Assembly (NCBI GenBank): GCA_026388155.1
Contig: JAPLKI010000010.1
Coordinates: forward strand, 248,001 to 312,000
Length of the DNA stretch: 64,000 nt
Direction: 5' to 3'
From: Elusimicrobiota bacterium
GTDB lineage: Bacteria > Elusimicrobiota > Elusimicrobia > Elusimicrobiales > UBA9959
The translations under genes were made by a program, and so were the position numbers. Under the pieces are notes generated by a model. The model worked only from the letters and a program-made list of their open reading frames with translations. It made no database searches and was not told the DNA's origin. Within the stretch, counting starts at the first letter, position 1. Every line of letters starts with the position of its first letter. This document shows, in pieces, positions 1 to 8,148 of this stretch.

Positions 1-2074
1 GTTCAATGGTTTCACGGTCCGGGTCACGGGGATTAAGCCGCAGGCATTCCAGAAAATGCTTCCGCATCTCTTCGGTTTTGCCCAGTTTCTGGGCGGTGAT
101 GCCCATTTGACGCTGAACATCGCCCGGGCTCAGTTGAGTGTCCAGAAAGGCGGAATCGGGCATTTTTTCCACTAACTCGTATTTTAGATAAGCCTGGCCG
201 GCCTGGCCCATCTCTTCCAGCGCGCGGCCTTCGAAAAATAACCCGCGCGGATCGCCCGGAGATTCCTTTTGCAGAAGCCTGAGGACTTCAATCATGCGGG
301 GAAAATTACGCAAGTTAAACTCCAATGTCATCTCTCCCACCAGGGAAGGTCCCCCCGATAGTCCGTGTTTCTTATAGAGCTCGAACGACCGATGGTACCA
401 ATTCCGGGCTTTTTCGGGTTTGTTCATCCTGCTGTAAGCGTCGCCGAGACCTTTTGCCGCCGCCGGCGCTTCCCACTCGCCCTTCTCCACTATCGCGCTC
501 AGCGGGCCGACGGCATCCTGCGGCCGTCCCTCATCAATGGCGTTCGATGCCGTACTGACGCCTTCCCGTCCCACCTGTCTCAGAATTTCTCTAAAGGGCC
601 GGGCATCGCCCGGGCGCCCCTCCCTATCGTAGGCGACGGCCAATTCTTCGAGCATATCCAGAATGGGCAGCGCGACCGCCCGGCCCCACGCTTTCCTCAA
701 GAATTCTTCGGCGCTAACGGGGCCGTCGCCGGAAAGAAAGGACACGTTCTTTCTTAAAGTATCGGACCGGAGCAAAACTAGGGAACTCCACACATTTATT
801 CTCGCCAGTGTTAAACCGCAATACATCGTCAGAACGATAAAAACCCCTGCCGTGACCCGGCGGGTTCGTTTCCGATCCGGCCATTTTTCCTGAAGCGTTT
901 TGCCGGCCCAGACGAGGAGAAGGCAACTGCCCAGCGTCGGTAAAAACAGATACCGATCGGTCATCCAGATGCGGAGAGTAAAAAAAGTGTTCATCGTGGT
1001 GGCGAGAGGCAGGCCGAACAAAGCGAAGGAGTAGGCCGCTGCGGGAGCGCGTTTCCGAAGCAGTATAAACCAGGAAACGAGCGCGCCGAGCAGGGCCAGT
1101 CCCAGCAGCGCCACCCATTGCGGATACCATCCCTGCGAGGAGACCATATATTTGGCATTCAGCGCGAGCGGGGCCAGAGAGCGGGCCGCGTAGAGCGCGA
1201 AAATTTTGAGGAGCACTTCGATCCGGCCGGAGGCCGTAAGCCCTCCCAGCACACTCATATCTTTAAGCAGGGCGCCGCTGCCCTCCTGGGCTCCGACGGT
1301 CATCAGCACGAGTCCCGCGGCCAGGCCGAGCAGCGGTATTTTGTCAAGGTACCCGCGCCAGCCGACGCGGGGAAAAAAGCAGAGATCGTAGGCGAGAAAG
1401 ACTAAGGGGAGAACCGCCGCATACCCCTTGGCTCCCAGGGCAAGGCATGTCCAAAACATCACGAAAAGGTACTCTCTAAAAGGCCACGCCTGGCCGGTTT
1501 TGCGTGAGTTCTCGCGGATATCGGCGTAGCGTTTGTACGCGATCAAAGCCGCGGCGTAGAAGACCATGCAAACGACGTCTTTACGGCAGGCCAGCCAGGC
1601 GACCGGCTCAACATGCAGGGTATGGGCTGAAAAGATGGCCGCCCCCATCAGCGCCCAGAATCTATCGCCCAGTACCCGGCGAAAGAGTTCGTAGGCCAGG
1701 ATCACCCCGGCGGCGTAAAAAACAAGCTGGGTGATATGGCAGCCCGGGATCCATTGCCCCCAAACGGATCGGTCGAATAAATAGGTGAGAGTTGTGACCG
1801 GATGGTAATTGGCAAAAAAAGGCCGGGTGAAGATATCCCGTAGATGGGCGAGCGTCAGCCCATCAAGCCGGGAATCCTCAAAAAGATAAACCGAATCATC
1901 CCAGTGGTGCAGCGCAAATCCGAGCGTTCTGCCCCAGAGAAGCCAGGTGAACGCCGCGAGCAGGGCCGCGGCTCTCCACTTCCCGCCTTCCAGCCACAAG
2001 GCCACCCGGCCTGGGAGGGCCGGCCTTGACCCGTGACCGGAAGCCTTTATCTTTTCCGTCTTGCGAGGATCCAA
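1..2074 (-). CDS. GT-C-like polytopic membrane protein with C-terminal TPRs (TMTC-like), 3' end beyond window
   Basis: The minus strand stays open in one frame from an in-frame TGA at 2087-2089 to base 1, so the C-terminus lies outside the window. The N-terminal part has a short loop with HHWDDSVY, then NYHPVTTLTYLFD and HVEPVAWLACRKDVV, followed by many hydrophobic segments. This pattern of acidic and histidine residues in the first loops resembles TMTC-type and other GT-C glycosyltransferases. The last third is soluble and helical with TPR-like phasing (KAWGRAVALPILDMLEELAV, GRALEEMGQAGQAYLKYELV). I chose TTG at 2074 because AAGGAA lies six bases upstream; no ATG is available near the start. 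The likely role is sugar transfer from a polyprenyl-phosphate donor to a protein or glycan at the membrane, inferred from fold only. Confidence 0.72.
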   Translation of the reverse strand, partial: MDPRKTEKIKASGHGSRPALPGRVALWLEGGKWRAAALLAAFTWLLWGRTLGFALHHWDDSVYLFEDSRLDGLTLAHLRDIFTRPFFANYHPVTTLTYLFDRSVWGQWIPGCHITQLVFYAAGVILAYELFRRVLGDRFWALMGAAIFSAHTLHVEPVAWLACRKDVVCMVFYAAALIAYKRYADIRENSRKTGQAWPFREYLFVMFWTCLALGAKGYAAVLPLVFLAYDLCFFPRVGWRGYLDKIPLLGLAAGLVLMTVGAQEGSGALLKDMSVLGGLTASGRIEVLLKIFALYAARSLAPLALNAKYMVSSQGWYPQWVALLGLALLGALVSWFILLRKRAPAAAYSFALFGLPLATTMNTFFTLRIWMTDRYLFLPTLGSCLLLVWAGKTLQEKWPDRKRTRRVTAGVFIVLTMYCGLTLARINVWSSLVLLRSDTLRKNVSFLSGDGPVSAEEFLRKAWGRAVALPILDMLEELAVAYDREGRPGDARPFREILRQVGREGVSTASNAIDEGRPQDAVGPLSAIVEKGEWEAPAAAKGLGDAYSRMNKPEKARNWYHRSFELYKKHGLSGGPSLVGEMTLEFNLRNFPRMIEVLRLLQKESPGDPRGLFFEGRALEEMGQAGQAYLKYELVEKMPDSAFLDTQLSPGDVQRQMGITAQKLGKTEEMRKHFLECLRLNPRDPDRETIE

Positions 2075-2144
2075 TCGAATTTCCTTTCACTTGCCACGGC
2101 CGAAAGAAGCGGGCCAGGCATCCATTTACCGAAGTAAATATAAA

Positions 2145-2180
2145 AGTTTTTTGCTTGTGACCTGTGACTTGCGACAGATT
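2145..2180. repeat. short word array (CTTGTGAC-type), single arm
   Basis: Imperfect tandem words TTGCTTGTGACC TGTGACTTGCGAC lie between two minus-strand genes. The same word recurs at 56085-56124 between pal and the polyprenyl synthase gene. It belongs with the word-array elements described elsewhere in this list, but only one arm is visible. Confidence 0.5.
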
Positions 2181-2199
2181 TGGCCCTATGGCTCAAATC

Positions 2200-5163
2200 T
2201 TACGTGAACGCCGCCGCGCCTCGTCCCTCCGAGCCGTCAACGCGGATGTCAAGCGGAGAGCTGAGGCGCAGGTGTCTTACATAGGCCGTTTCATGCAACA
2301 CCGCCATGCTTTTCAGCCAGGGCCAGTTTATAAAGCCTTCCTTGCTGTAGGAGTTGATCGTAAAGTAGCCTATGCCGAGTGAAGTTACGTTGTGGAAAAA
2401 ATGCGTGCCGTAGGACGGATCCACCGAAAAGCCCTCATAGTCGGCCTCAACTATCACTTTTGAATTTGAAATGTGGTCCCACTTTACCGGTATGCCGAGC
2501 GCCGGGTCGCTTGAGCCCCAGCGGCCGGGCCCGATAAGAAGATAGTGGCGGTTTTCCAGCTTCAGGCGCGAATTCAGCTCGCCTATCTGTTCGGCTATCT
2601 CGCGCGTTTTTAAAGAGTTAAAGGTTTCCGGTTTAACGTATATAAGGTCATACACATCTCTTATATGACCGTTGCCGAGCGTCATGGCGCTTAAACATAC
2701 CAGGTTTTCTTTTTTCAGCTCCTCTAAGTGCACTTTTTTCAGGAAGCTGCGCGACACCATGGGCCGCATCTGTAAAATATTAAATTCCGCGGTCTTGTTC
2801 TTCTTGTCAAGCACGCAGGCGAATTCCATTTCAATATTGGCGCCCATGGCCTCTTTGCCGGCTTCCGAGAGAGCGCTCAGGATGCTTGAAAGCGGAATGA
2901 GCTCGTTTTTAAGAATGGGGGCGAAGGTTACGAGCCGCGCGCCGGGGCGGGAAACATCGTCGTAAATCACGTCGTTCTCGGACGAGTAGGTGGAGCCCAC
3001 GGCCTCAAGCGTTCCGTCTTCGGCCGCCAGGTCAGCGTCAAGAACGGTGAGCGCGGATTCATCGTCGTATTTTAAAGCGGCCTCTTTTCCGCCGCCAAGC
3101 GCAAGGGCTATGAACTTTTTCTGCGAGTTGCGCAGGAAATCCTTCAGGGTGGAAAACTGGTGTAAATTCCTCGGGTGCTCGGGCGAGAAGCGGAGAGAGG
3201 TGTAGCCGTCCACTATGGTCTTTCCAAGGCCGAGCGCTATGTGCACTATGGGGTTCTCCGGCTCAAGCGGCGGCACCGGATAATAGTTATAGGACTGCAT
3301 CACCCCCGCGAAGTCGGGGTAAAATCTTTTTCCGCCCGCGTACGGCAGCCCCACCACTTTTTGTATCACCACGGCCATTTTTTCTTCTTCCGCCATGTGC
3401 GGGGCAAATTTCCTGTAGGCCTGCGCTTCCCTTGAAAAAGTCGAGGCGTATACGAATTTAACCGCTTTCTCAAGTTCCGCCAGGCGCAGGGCGTCGTCGG
3501 GGGAATCGTTCGGAAGGAAGTAGGTTTTATAGACCCCCGCGAAGGGCTGGGTTTTTGAATCCTCTAAAAGCGAAGACGAACGCACGGCCAGGGGCCCTTC
3601 CAGCTTTTCCAGCACCGCGCGCAGATCGTCGCGCACATAATCCGGAAGCGGCGCGCGCTCGAAAAGCTCGGCTATACGCGCGTTAGAATAATTTTCGCTT
3701 ATGAGCGAGTCCAGGCCGTTCTGCTCAATAAAGAAATCAAAGACATCGGTGGCGATAACTATGGTGTTCGGTACCGTAACCCGCACTCCCGCGAATTTAT
3801 CCTGCAGGTCGCTCTTCGCAAGAAGGAAATCCACGAACGCCAGCCCCCGCGCCTTGCCGCCTATGGAGCCCGATCCTATTTTGGCGAACGGCGTTTCATC
3901 GTCAAAAAGCTTTCTGTCGAATTTGAGCACGGTGCCCAGCTGGGTTTTATAGATAAACTGGTGCAGGGTTTCTATCAGATACTTGCGCAGGGCCTCGCCG
4001 TCCTTGAACTCGGATATTTTCTTGGGAAGTATGTTATAGGCAATTTCAAATTCCGTGCGCGCGAACAGCCATTTCGAAAAATGGTTGCGGCTCGCGTGGT
4101 AAAGCACCGATTCCGCCGGCACCGTTTTTAAAAGCTTTGTCATAGTGTGCAGGTCGGCGGCTCTGGCGAACTCAAAGCCGTTCTTGTCGGAGAATATGAA
4201 ATCTCCGAAGCCGAAATAGCGCAGCATAAAGCCCCTGAGCTGGCGCGAAAGGTCGGGGGAGGCTTTCCTCATAAAGGTGGCGCCTAACTCGCCCGCGCGC
4301 GCCGCGAACCGGGTGTTCGAGGACTGCAAAAGAACCGGCATGTCCGGATTGTCTTCTTTTATTTTTTTTGTGAGGCGGAGCCCCGCGTCTTCCACGCAGG
4401 TTTTCCCGATGGGGTATTCTATATCGCTTATAACTCCAAGGATGTTCGTCTTATATCTGGAATAGATTTCCCAGGCCCTGTCGTAGTCCCGCGCGAATAA
4501 AATTTTCGGCCGGGCTTTAAGGCGCAGGGCTTTCTTGGCGGGGTTAAGCTCTTCGGCCATAACTATCTGGGTTTGTTTCAGCAGTTCGGAATAAATTATC
4601 GGGAGGTAGGAGGAATAAAATTTGATATTGTCCTCCACCAGCAGGACCGCCTGCACGCCCACCTCGGCGTCGCGCTCAAAATTGCGCGCGTCCTCGATTA
4701 AATTTATGATGGCTGAAAATATGCGGGTATCGCCCTGCCAGAGGAAAACCCCGTCGGCGAGCGCCTGGGCCGCCTCCGGAATGTTTTTCGCGTCGGAGAC
4801 ATTGAAAGACAAGAGCACCACCGGTATTTCCGGTTTCAGGTGCTTCAGGACGGTGAGGAAATCGGTCATGTCGGTTTCGCCCACCTGTATCATGGCTATT
4901 ACCAGGTCGTAGTGGTTTTTTTCAATTTTTTCAAGAGCCTTTTCTGCGGTCGGCACGCGGGTTATTTTAGGGGCCGTGTGCACCGAGGCGTCAAGCATCT
5001 CTCCGAAAAGCGCTTCGTTCAGGCGTTCGTCATCGGCGAGCAGGAAAGAATCGTAAAGCGAAGCCACCAAAAGGACATTTTTTATCCTCTTCGGCATCAG
5101 TTTTTCAAAACCGCCGAATTCAGCCTGATATTCCGCTATGGGCTGGCTGCGCTTGGGTTCCAT
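2200..5163 (-). CDS. PPDK-N (pyruvate/phosphate dikinase N-terminal, ATP-grasp) protein with two N-terminal receiver-like domains
   Basis: 987 aa. Residues about 27-155 and 170-310 look like two receiver domains: the second has VLLVEDN and ISDIEYP, placing an acidic residue where the phospho-acceptor Asp normally sits, while the first is degenerate. From about 430 comes a PPDK-N/PEP-synthase ATP-binding domain: GSGSIGGKARGLAF, VPNTIVIATDVF, LAVRSSSLLEDS and FAGVYKTYF. The swivelling phosphohistidine domain and the PEP-utilizing C-terminal barrel of true PpsA or PpdK are absent; instead there is a distinct C-terminal region with LIGPGRWGSSDP and YGTHFFHNV. It is therefore unlikely to be a complete PEP synthase. 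A nucleotide-dependent phosphotransfer or regulatory role is inference. No clear Shine-Dalgarno precedes the ATG. Confidence 0.8.
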   Translation of the reverse strand: MEPKRSQPIAEYQAEFGGFEKLMPKRIKNVLLVASLYDSFLLADDERLNEALFGEMLDASVHTAPKITRVPTAEKALEKIEKNHYDLVIAMIQVGETDMTDFLTVLKHLKPEIPVVLLSFNVSDAKNIPEAAQALADGVFLWQGDTRIFSAIINLIEDARNFERDAEVGVQAVLLVEDNIKFYSSYLPIIYSELLKQTQIVMAEELNPAKKALRLKARPKILFARDYDRAWEIYSRYKTNILGVISDIEYPIGKTCVEDAGLRLTKKIKEDNPDMPVLLQSSNTRFAARAGELGATFMRKASPDLSRQLRGFMLRYFGFGDFIFSDKNGFEFARAADLHTMTKLLKTVPAESVLYHASRNHFSKWLFARTEFEIAYNILPKKISEFKDGEALRKYLIETLHQFIYKTQLGTVLKFDRKLFDDETPFAKIGSGSIGGKARGLAFVDFLLAKSDLQDKFAGVRVTVPNTIVIATDVFDFFIEQNGLDSLISENYSNARIAELFERAPLPDYVRDDLRAVLEKLEGPLAVRSSSLLEDSKTQPFAGVYKTYFLPNDSPDDALRLAELEKAVKFVYASTFSREAQAYRKFAPHMAEEEKMAVVIQKVVGLPYAGGKRFYPDFAGVMQSYNYYPVPPLEPENPIVHIALGLGKTIVDGYTSLRFSPEHPRNLHQFSTLKDFLRNSQKKFIALALGGGKEAALKYDDESALTVLDADLAAEDGTLEAVGSTYSSENDVIYDDVSRPGARLVTFAPILKNELIPLSSILSALSEAGKEAMGANIEMEFACVLDKKNKTAEFNILQMRPMVSRSFLKKVHLEELKKENLVCLSAMTLGNGHIRDVYDLIYVKPETFNSLKTREIAEQIGELNSRLKLENRHYLLIGPGRWGSSDPALGIPVKWDHISNSKVIVEADYEGFSVDPSYGTHFFHNVTSLGIGYFTINSYSKEGFINWPWLKSMAVLHETAYVRHLRLSSPLDIRVDGSEGRGAAAFT

Positions 5164-5211
5164 GACTATTATTTTACTAAATTGCCGGGAGTGGGGGGGC
5201 GTCCGCTACGC

Positions 5212-5263
5212 AAAAGAAAAGCCCCGTACTTTGGCCCCTTTGGGGAAAAAGCGCGGGGCTTCG
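5212..5263 (-). terminator. intrinsic terminator of the satP-like gene
   Basis: Read on the minus strand, AAGCCCCG and CGGGGCTT flank a loop containing a second small hairpin (CCCC AAA GGGG) and are followed by TTCTTTT. It lies directly downstream of the acetate-channel gene and upstream of the PPDK-N gene. Confidence 0.7.
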
Positions 5264-5284
5264 CAGTCCGCGGTCAAACAACTA

Positions 5285-5899
5285 TCACTTTTTTTGGAAG
5301 AGCGGTCTGCCTGCGGGGAATATGACCCTGCCGGCTATGGGGTTTATAAGCATGGCGAAAGCCAGCCACAGGGCGATAAGCCCCATCAGCACCGTAAGGC
5401 AGCCTATAAGAAAGGATAGTGCCGCCGCAGGCGCCGGCCCGGCGAAATGTTTTACTACCTTTGCCAGAAAAAGCAGGTCAATATCCAGAAGGAAGGCGAA
5501 AAGCAGGCTGCTAAAAAATCCGAAGCCGTAGGTAAGCACCGCGAATATAAGCAGCAGGGTTATGTCTATGGCCAGCAGGATGCCGGCATCCGGTATAAAG
5601 CCGTTCGCTATGGAATTAAGCGTCCAGGCGTTTATCGCCCACATAAAGGAAAATGCCGTGAACAGCGTGCCGCCCAGCACATTCTTGTTAGTGAGGCTCA
5701 TAAGGCCTGCCAGCATCTGACAGCCGGTGCCGAACAGCAGCGCCCACACCGCCGCCGTTTTGAAACCTGCCGGGGTAAGCGAGCAGCCGAAAGCTATGGG
5801 TGTAAGCGCGGCGCAGCCTATGGCAAGGCCGATAAGCCCAAGCGGCGTTGGCTCGCCGAAAACCGGGGTGTTCTGTGACTGACCGGGATTTTCATTCAT
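5285..5899 (-). CDS. satP: GPR1/FUN34/YaaH (SatP) family acetate/succinate transporter
   Basis: 204 aa with six hydrophobic segments. The family signature is seen near the N-terminus as EPTPLGLIGLAIGCAAL, matching the NPxPLGL motif of SatP/AceTr channels. These move acetate and succinate with protons across the inner membrane. The start is ATG at 5899, preceded by TAGGAGAAAT, a good ribosome-binding site; the frame remains open further upstream, but that stretch is intergenic repeat. Only the family, not the substrate, can be read from sequence. Confidence 0.85.
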   Translation of the reverse strand: MNENPGQSQNTPVFGEPTPLGLIGLAIGCAALTPIAFGCSLTPAGFKTAAVWALLFGTGCQMLAGLMSLTNKNVLGGTLFTAFSFMWAINAWTLNSIANGFIPDAGILLAIDITLLLIFAVLTYGFGFFSSLLFAFLLDIDLLFLAKVVKHFAGPAPAAALSFLIGCLTVLMGLIALWLAFAMLINPIAGRVIFPAGRPLFQKK

Positions 5900-6206
5900 T
5901 ATATTTCTCCTAAATCCGAATTCTTCAGTTGAAGAATTCCCCTTCGCAGTGCTCAGGGACCGCTTCGCGGTGGATACGCCCTCGGCCATCTTATGGCCAT
6001 AGCCTTTGAAACGGCACCTACACAGGTATTGCAATGTTTCTGTTCCCTGTGTTACTCAGTGAAACCTATCTTGAACTGCAGGATTCGGGTTAAAAGCGCT
6101 TGTGCCGCGGCGCCGGATTTGGAATTATAGCATTTGACTCTAAAATAACTTGCCAGCTACTTCCCCATTTGCTAAAAAGTAAGTGGCTTATAAGTTCCAC
6201 TTATTT
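5900..6206. repeat. intergenic repeats, including one copy of the 47-bp repeat (5984-6030)
   Basis: The stretch holds the palindrome GAATTCTTCAGTTGAAGAATTC at about 5919-5940 (22 bases, centred on CAGTTG), a 47-bp repeat copy at 5984-6030 ending in GGCACCTACACAGGTATT, and near 6074-6092 CTGCAGGATTCGGGTT, which resembles the end hairpin of the 230-bp element at 15271 and 39703 and may be a decayed remnant. Confidence 0.6.
6149..6181 (+). promoter_or_regulatory. candidate promoter, TTGCCA-17-TAAAAA
   Basis: TTGCCA, 17 bases, then TAAAAA just upstream of the transglutaminase-like gene. Nearly the same block, including CCATTTGCTAAAAAGTAA, recurs at 6914-6946 upstream of the PfkB-family gene, so the two genes may share a promoter type or a short duplicated sequence. 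Confidence 0.4.
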
Positions 6207-6896
6207 ATGAAATTCAAGGCTGTCGAGTTTTCGCGTTTTTCAAAAGAGCAAACAGGGATTCTCCGGCGCCTGGACACCCCGCGCAGGGTCCAGGACTTCC
6301 TCGACCATGAGCTCGCCTACAATGATGAAAAGCCGGATACCTGCTTTTCGCCGCTCGGCGTGTTGAAACATGGGAAAGCGCATTGCGTGGAGGGGGCGAT
6401 GCTCGCCGCCGCGGCGTTTCTTTTCCATGGCCGGCCGGCATTACTTCTTGACCTGAGAGCCAACGGCAGGGATGATGACCATGTGATCGCGCCGTTTCTT
6501 GAAAACGGCAGGTGGGGCGCGGTGGCGCAGTCGCATTTTTGCGGCCTGCGCTACAGGGAGCCGGTCTACGCTTCCAGCGCCGAACTGGCTAAAAGCTATT
6601 TTGAGTTCTACTACAACAACCGGGGGGAAAAAACCCTGCGCGAATTTTCGGTTCCGCTCAAGGCCTCGGATTTAAAGCCTGAATGGCTTTACTCAGGGAA
6701 AAACGTGTTTTTCGTAAGCAGGAAACTGGACGCCGTAAAGCACTACCGGGTGCTGGGCAAATATCCGGAAAAAAGCCTTCGCAAGGCTGATTCGCTGCTG
6801 TTTGAGGCCGAAATCCTTGGCGGCGTAAAAACGCCGCTCTCCCGCCGCCGCGCGCGCCCTTACGCAAACATGGCCCTGCCGCGCAAACTGTTTTGA
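6207..6896 (+). CDS. transglutaminase-fold (cysteine peptidase-like) protein
   Basis: About 229 aa from ATG 6207. GKAHCVEGAMLAAAAF carries the candidate catalytic Cys, and GRDDDHVIAPFL the candidate His; this Cys-then-His order and spacing fit the transglutaminase-like/arylamine-transferase superfamily. No signal peptide is visible, so the protein is probably cytoplasmic. A GTG at 6183 is in frame, but it overlaps the candidate promoter. The C-terminus is basic (LSRRRARPYA). Neighbours give no pathway clue. Substrate unknown. Confidence 0.7.
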   Translation: MKFKAVEFSRFSKEQTGILRRLDTPRRVQDFLDHELAYNDEKPDTCFSPLGVLKHGKAHCVEGAMLAAAAFLFHGRPALLLDLRANGRDDDHVIAPFLENGRWGAVAQSHFCGLRYREPVYASSAELAKSYFEFYYNNRGEKTLREFSVPLKASDLKPEWLYSGKNVFFVSRKLDAVKHYRVLGKYPEKSLRKADSLLFEAEILGGVKTPLSRRRARPYANMALPRKLF

Positions 6897-6913
6897 TTGT
6901 CCTTTTGTCCTTG

Positions 6914-6946
6914 CCAACTTCTCCGCCATTTGCTAAAAAGTAATAG
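6914..6946 (+). promoter_or_regulatory. candidate promoter upstream of the PfkB gene
   Basis: TTGCCA, 17 bases, TAAAAA, with the same flanking CCATTTGCTAAAAAGTAA as at 6149-6181. It lies about 65 bases before the kinase start. Confidence 0.35.
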
Positions 6947-7011
6947 TGGATTAGATCAAAAGCCGGTTTCAAAAGCCAAATAACGGTCGCTGTCCTAATT
7001 TCCAATAAAAT

Positions 7012-7923
7012 ATGAAAAAGAATATTTTAGTCGTCGGTTCTGTCGCGCTGGATTCCGTGCAGACTATTCACGGGAGGACAAACAGGGCGCTTGGAGGCTC
7101 GGCTGTGCATTTTTCCATTTCCGCTTCCCAGTTCGCGCCGGTGAGAATAGTGGGAGTGGTGGGTGAGGATTTTCCCTCCCCTTTCCGCCGGCTCTTGAAG
7201 CGCCGCAACATAGACCTTGAGGGTATGACGGTCATGCCCGGCAAGACCTTCCACTGGAAGGGCAGGTATAATGAAGATTTTAAAAATGCCACCACCCTGG
7301 CCACGGAACTTAACGTTTTTAAGGATTTTAAACCTAAACTCAGCCCCTCGCACAGTAAGTGCGGGGTGCTGTTCCTGGCTAACATCGACCCTGACCTGCA
7401 GTGGGATGTGCTCAGCCAGATGGATAAGCCGAGGCTTGTGGCCTGCGACACCATGAATTACTGGATAACCCTCAAGAAGAGTTCCCTTAAAAAGCTTTTA
7501 TCCAGGGTTAATCTGGTTTTTATTAATGAAGAAGAAGCCCGCCAGCTGACGAAAGAGTATAACCTGATGACGGCCGCAAGACTGCTTGCCAAAATGGGCC
7601 CGCAGATAGTGGTGATCAAGAGGGGCGACAGCGGCTCCATGCTGTTCTACGACGGAGAGACTCTTGCCATGCCCGCCCAGCCGATAGAAAAAGTAGTGGA
7701 CCCTACCGGCGCCGGAGACACTTTCGCCGGAGGTTTCGTGGGTTACCTGGCCGCGTCCCCCGACTGGCGTAATTTTAACGTTTTGAAACGCGCTATGGCC
7801 TATGGAACGGTGTTGTCTTCTTTCAGCGTGGAAAATTTCAGCGTCAGAAGGACGGAGAAACTCTCCATGTCCGAAATAAACAAGCGTTATAGCAAGTACG
7901 TAAAGTCTCTTTCAATAGTGTGA
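7012..7923 (+). CDS. PfkB-family carbohydrate/nucleoside kinase
   Basis: 303 aa. The N-terminus ILVVGSVALDSV and the glycine-rich GRTNRALGGSAVHFS form the substrate lid region, and VVDPTGAGDTFAGGF is the PfkB signature 2 with the catalytic Asp in GAGD. The family phosphorylates sugars, adenosine or similar hydroxyl acceptors using ATP. The length is usual for the family. The substrate cannot be read from these motifs; ribokinase-like and adenosine-kinase-like activities are both possible. No strong Shine-Dalgarno precedes the ATG. Confidence 0.88.
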   Translation: MKKNILVVGSVALDSVQTIHGRTNRALGGSAVHFSISASQFAPVRIVGVVGEDFPSPFRRLLKRRNIDLEGMTVMPGKTFHWKGRYNEDFKNATTLATELNVFKDFKPKLSPSHSKCGVLFLANIDPDLQWDVLSQMDKPRLVACDTMNYWITLKKSSLKKLLSRVNLVFINEEEARQLTKEYNLMTAARLLAKMGPQIVVIKRGDSGSMLFYDGETLAMPAQPIEKVVDPTGAGDTFAGGFVGYLAASPDWRNFNVLKRAMAYGTVLSSFSVENFSVRRTEKLSMSEINKRYSKYVKSLSIV

Positions 7924-7990
7924 AATCCCCTGCCTGGCCCTTTCGGGAAAAAGGGCGATAAATCATATAATTTACCCGAAAAATTCAACC

Positions 7991-8125
7991 GGCCGTTCGA
8001 AGGCCATAGGCCTTTGATAAACGACCCCTTCCAGACTATTTAAGGGACACCGCATGGCGGTTTCCACCCTTTCCCAACGGCTGAGGGGACACCGCATGGC
8101 GGTTTCCCCTCCTGCGCAGGTATTG
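7991..8125. repeat. two diverged copies of the 47-bp repeat (7991-8040 and 8079-8125)
   Basis: The first copy begins GGCCGTTCGAAGGCCATAGG and contains CTTTGATA; the second contains GGGGACACCGCATGGCGG and ends GCGCAGGTATTG. A shorter piece, GGGACACCGCATGGCGGTTT, lies between them at 8044-8063. The region lies between convergent genes. Confidence 0.55.
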
Positions 8126-8148
8126 AATTTTCCGGGAAGGCTTAAGGC

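Noticed and set aside
714-1130. 138-codon open frame on the minus strand
   Set aside because: It lies in another frame inside the TMTC-like gene, whose frame runs unbroken from 2074 to base 1 and shows membrane and TPR patterns.
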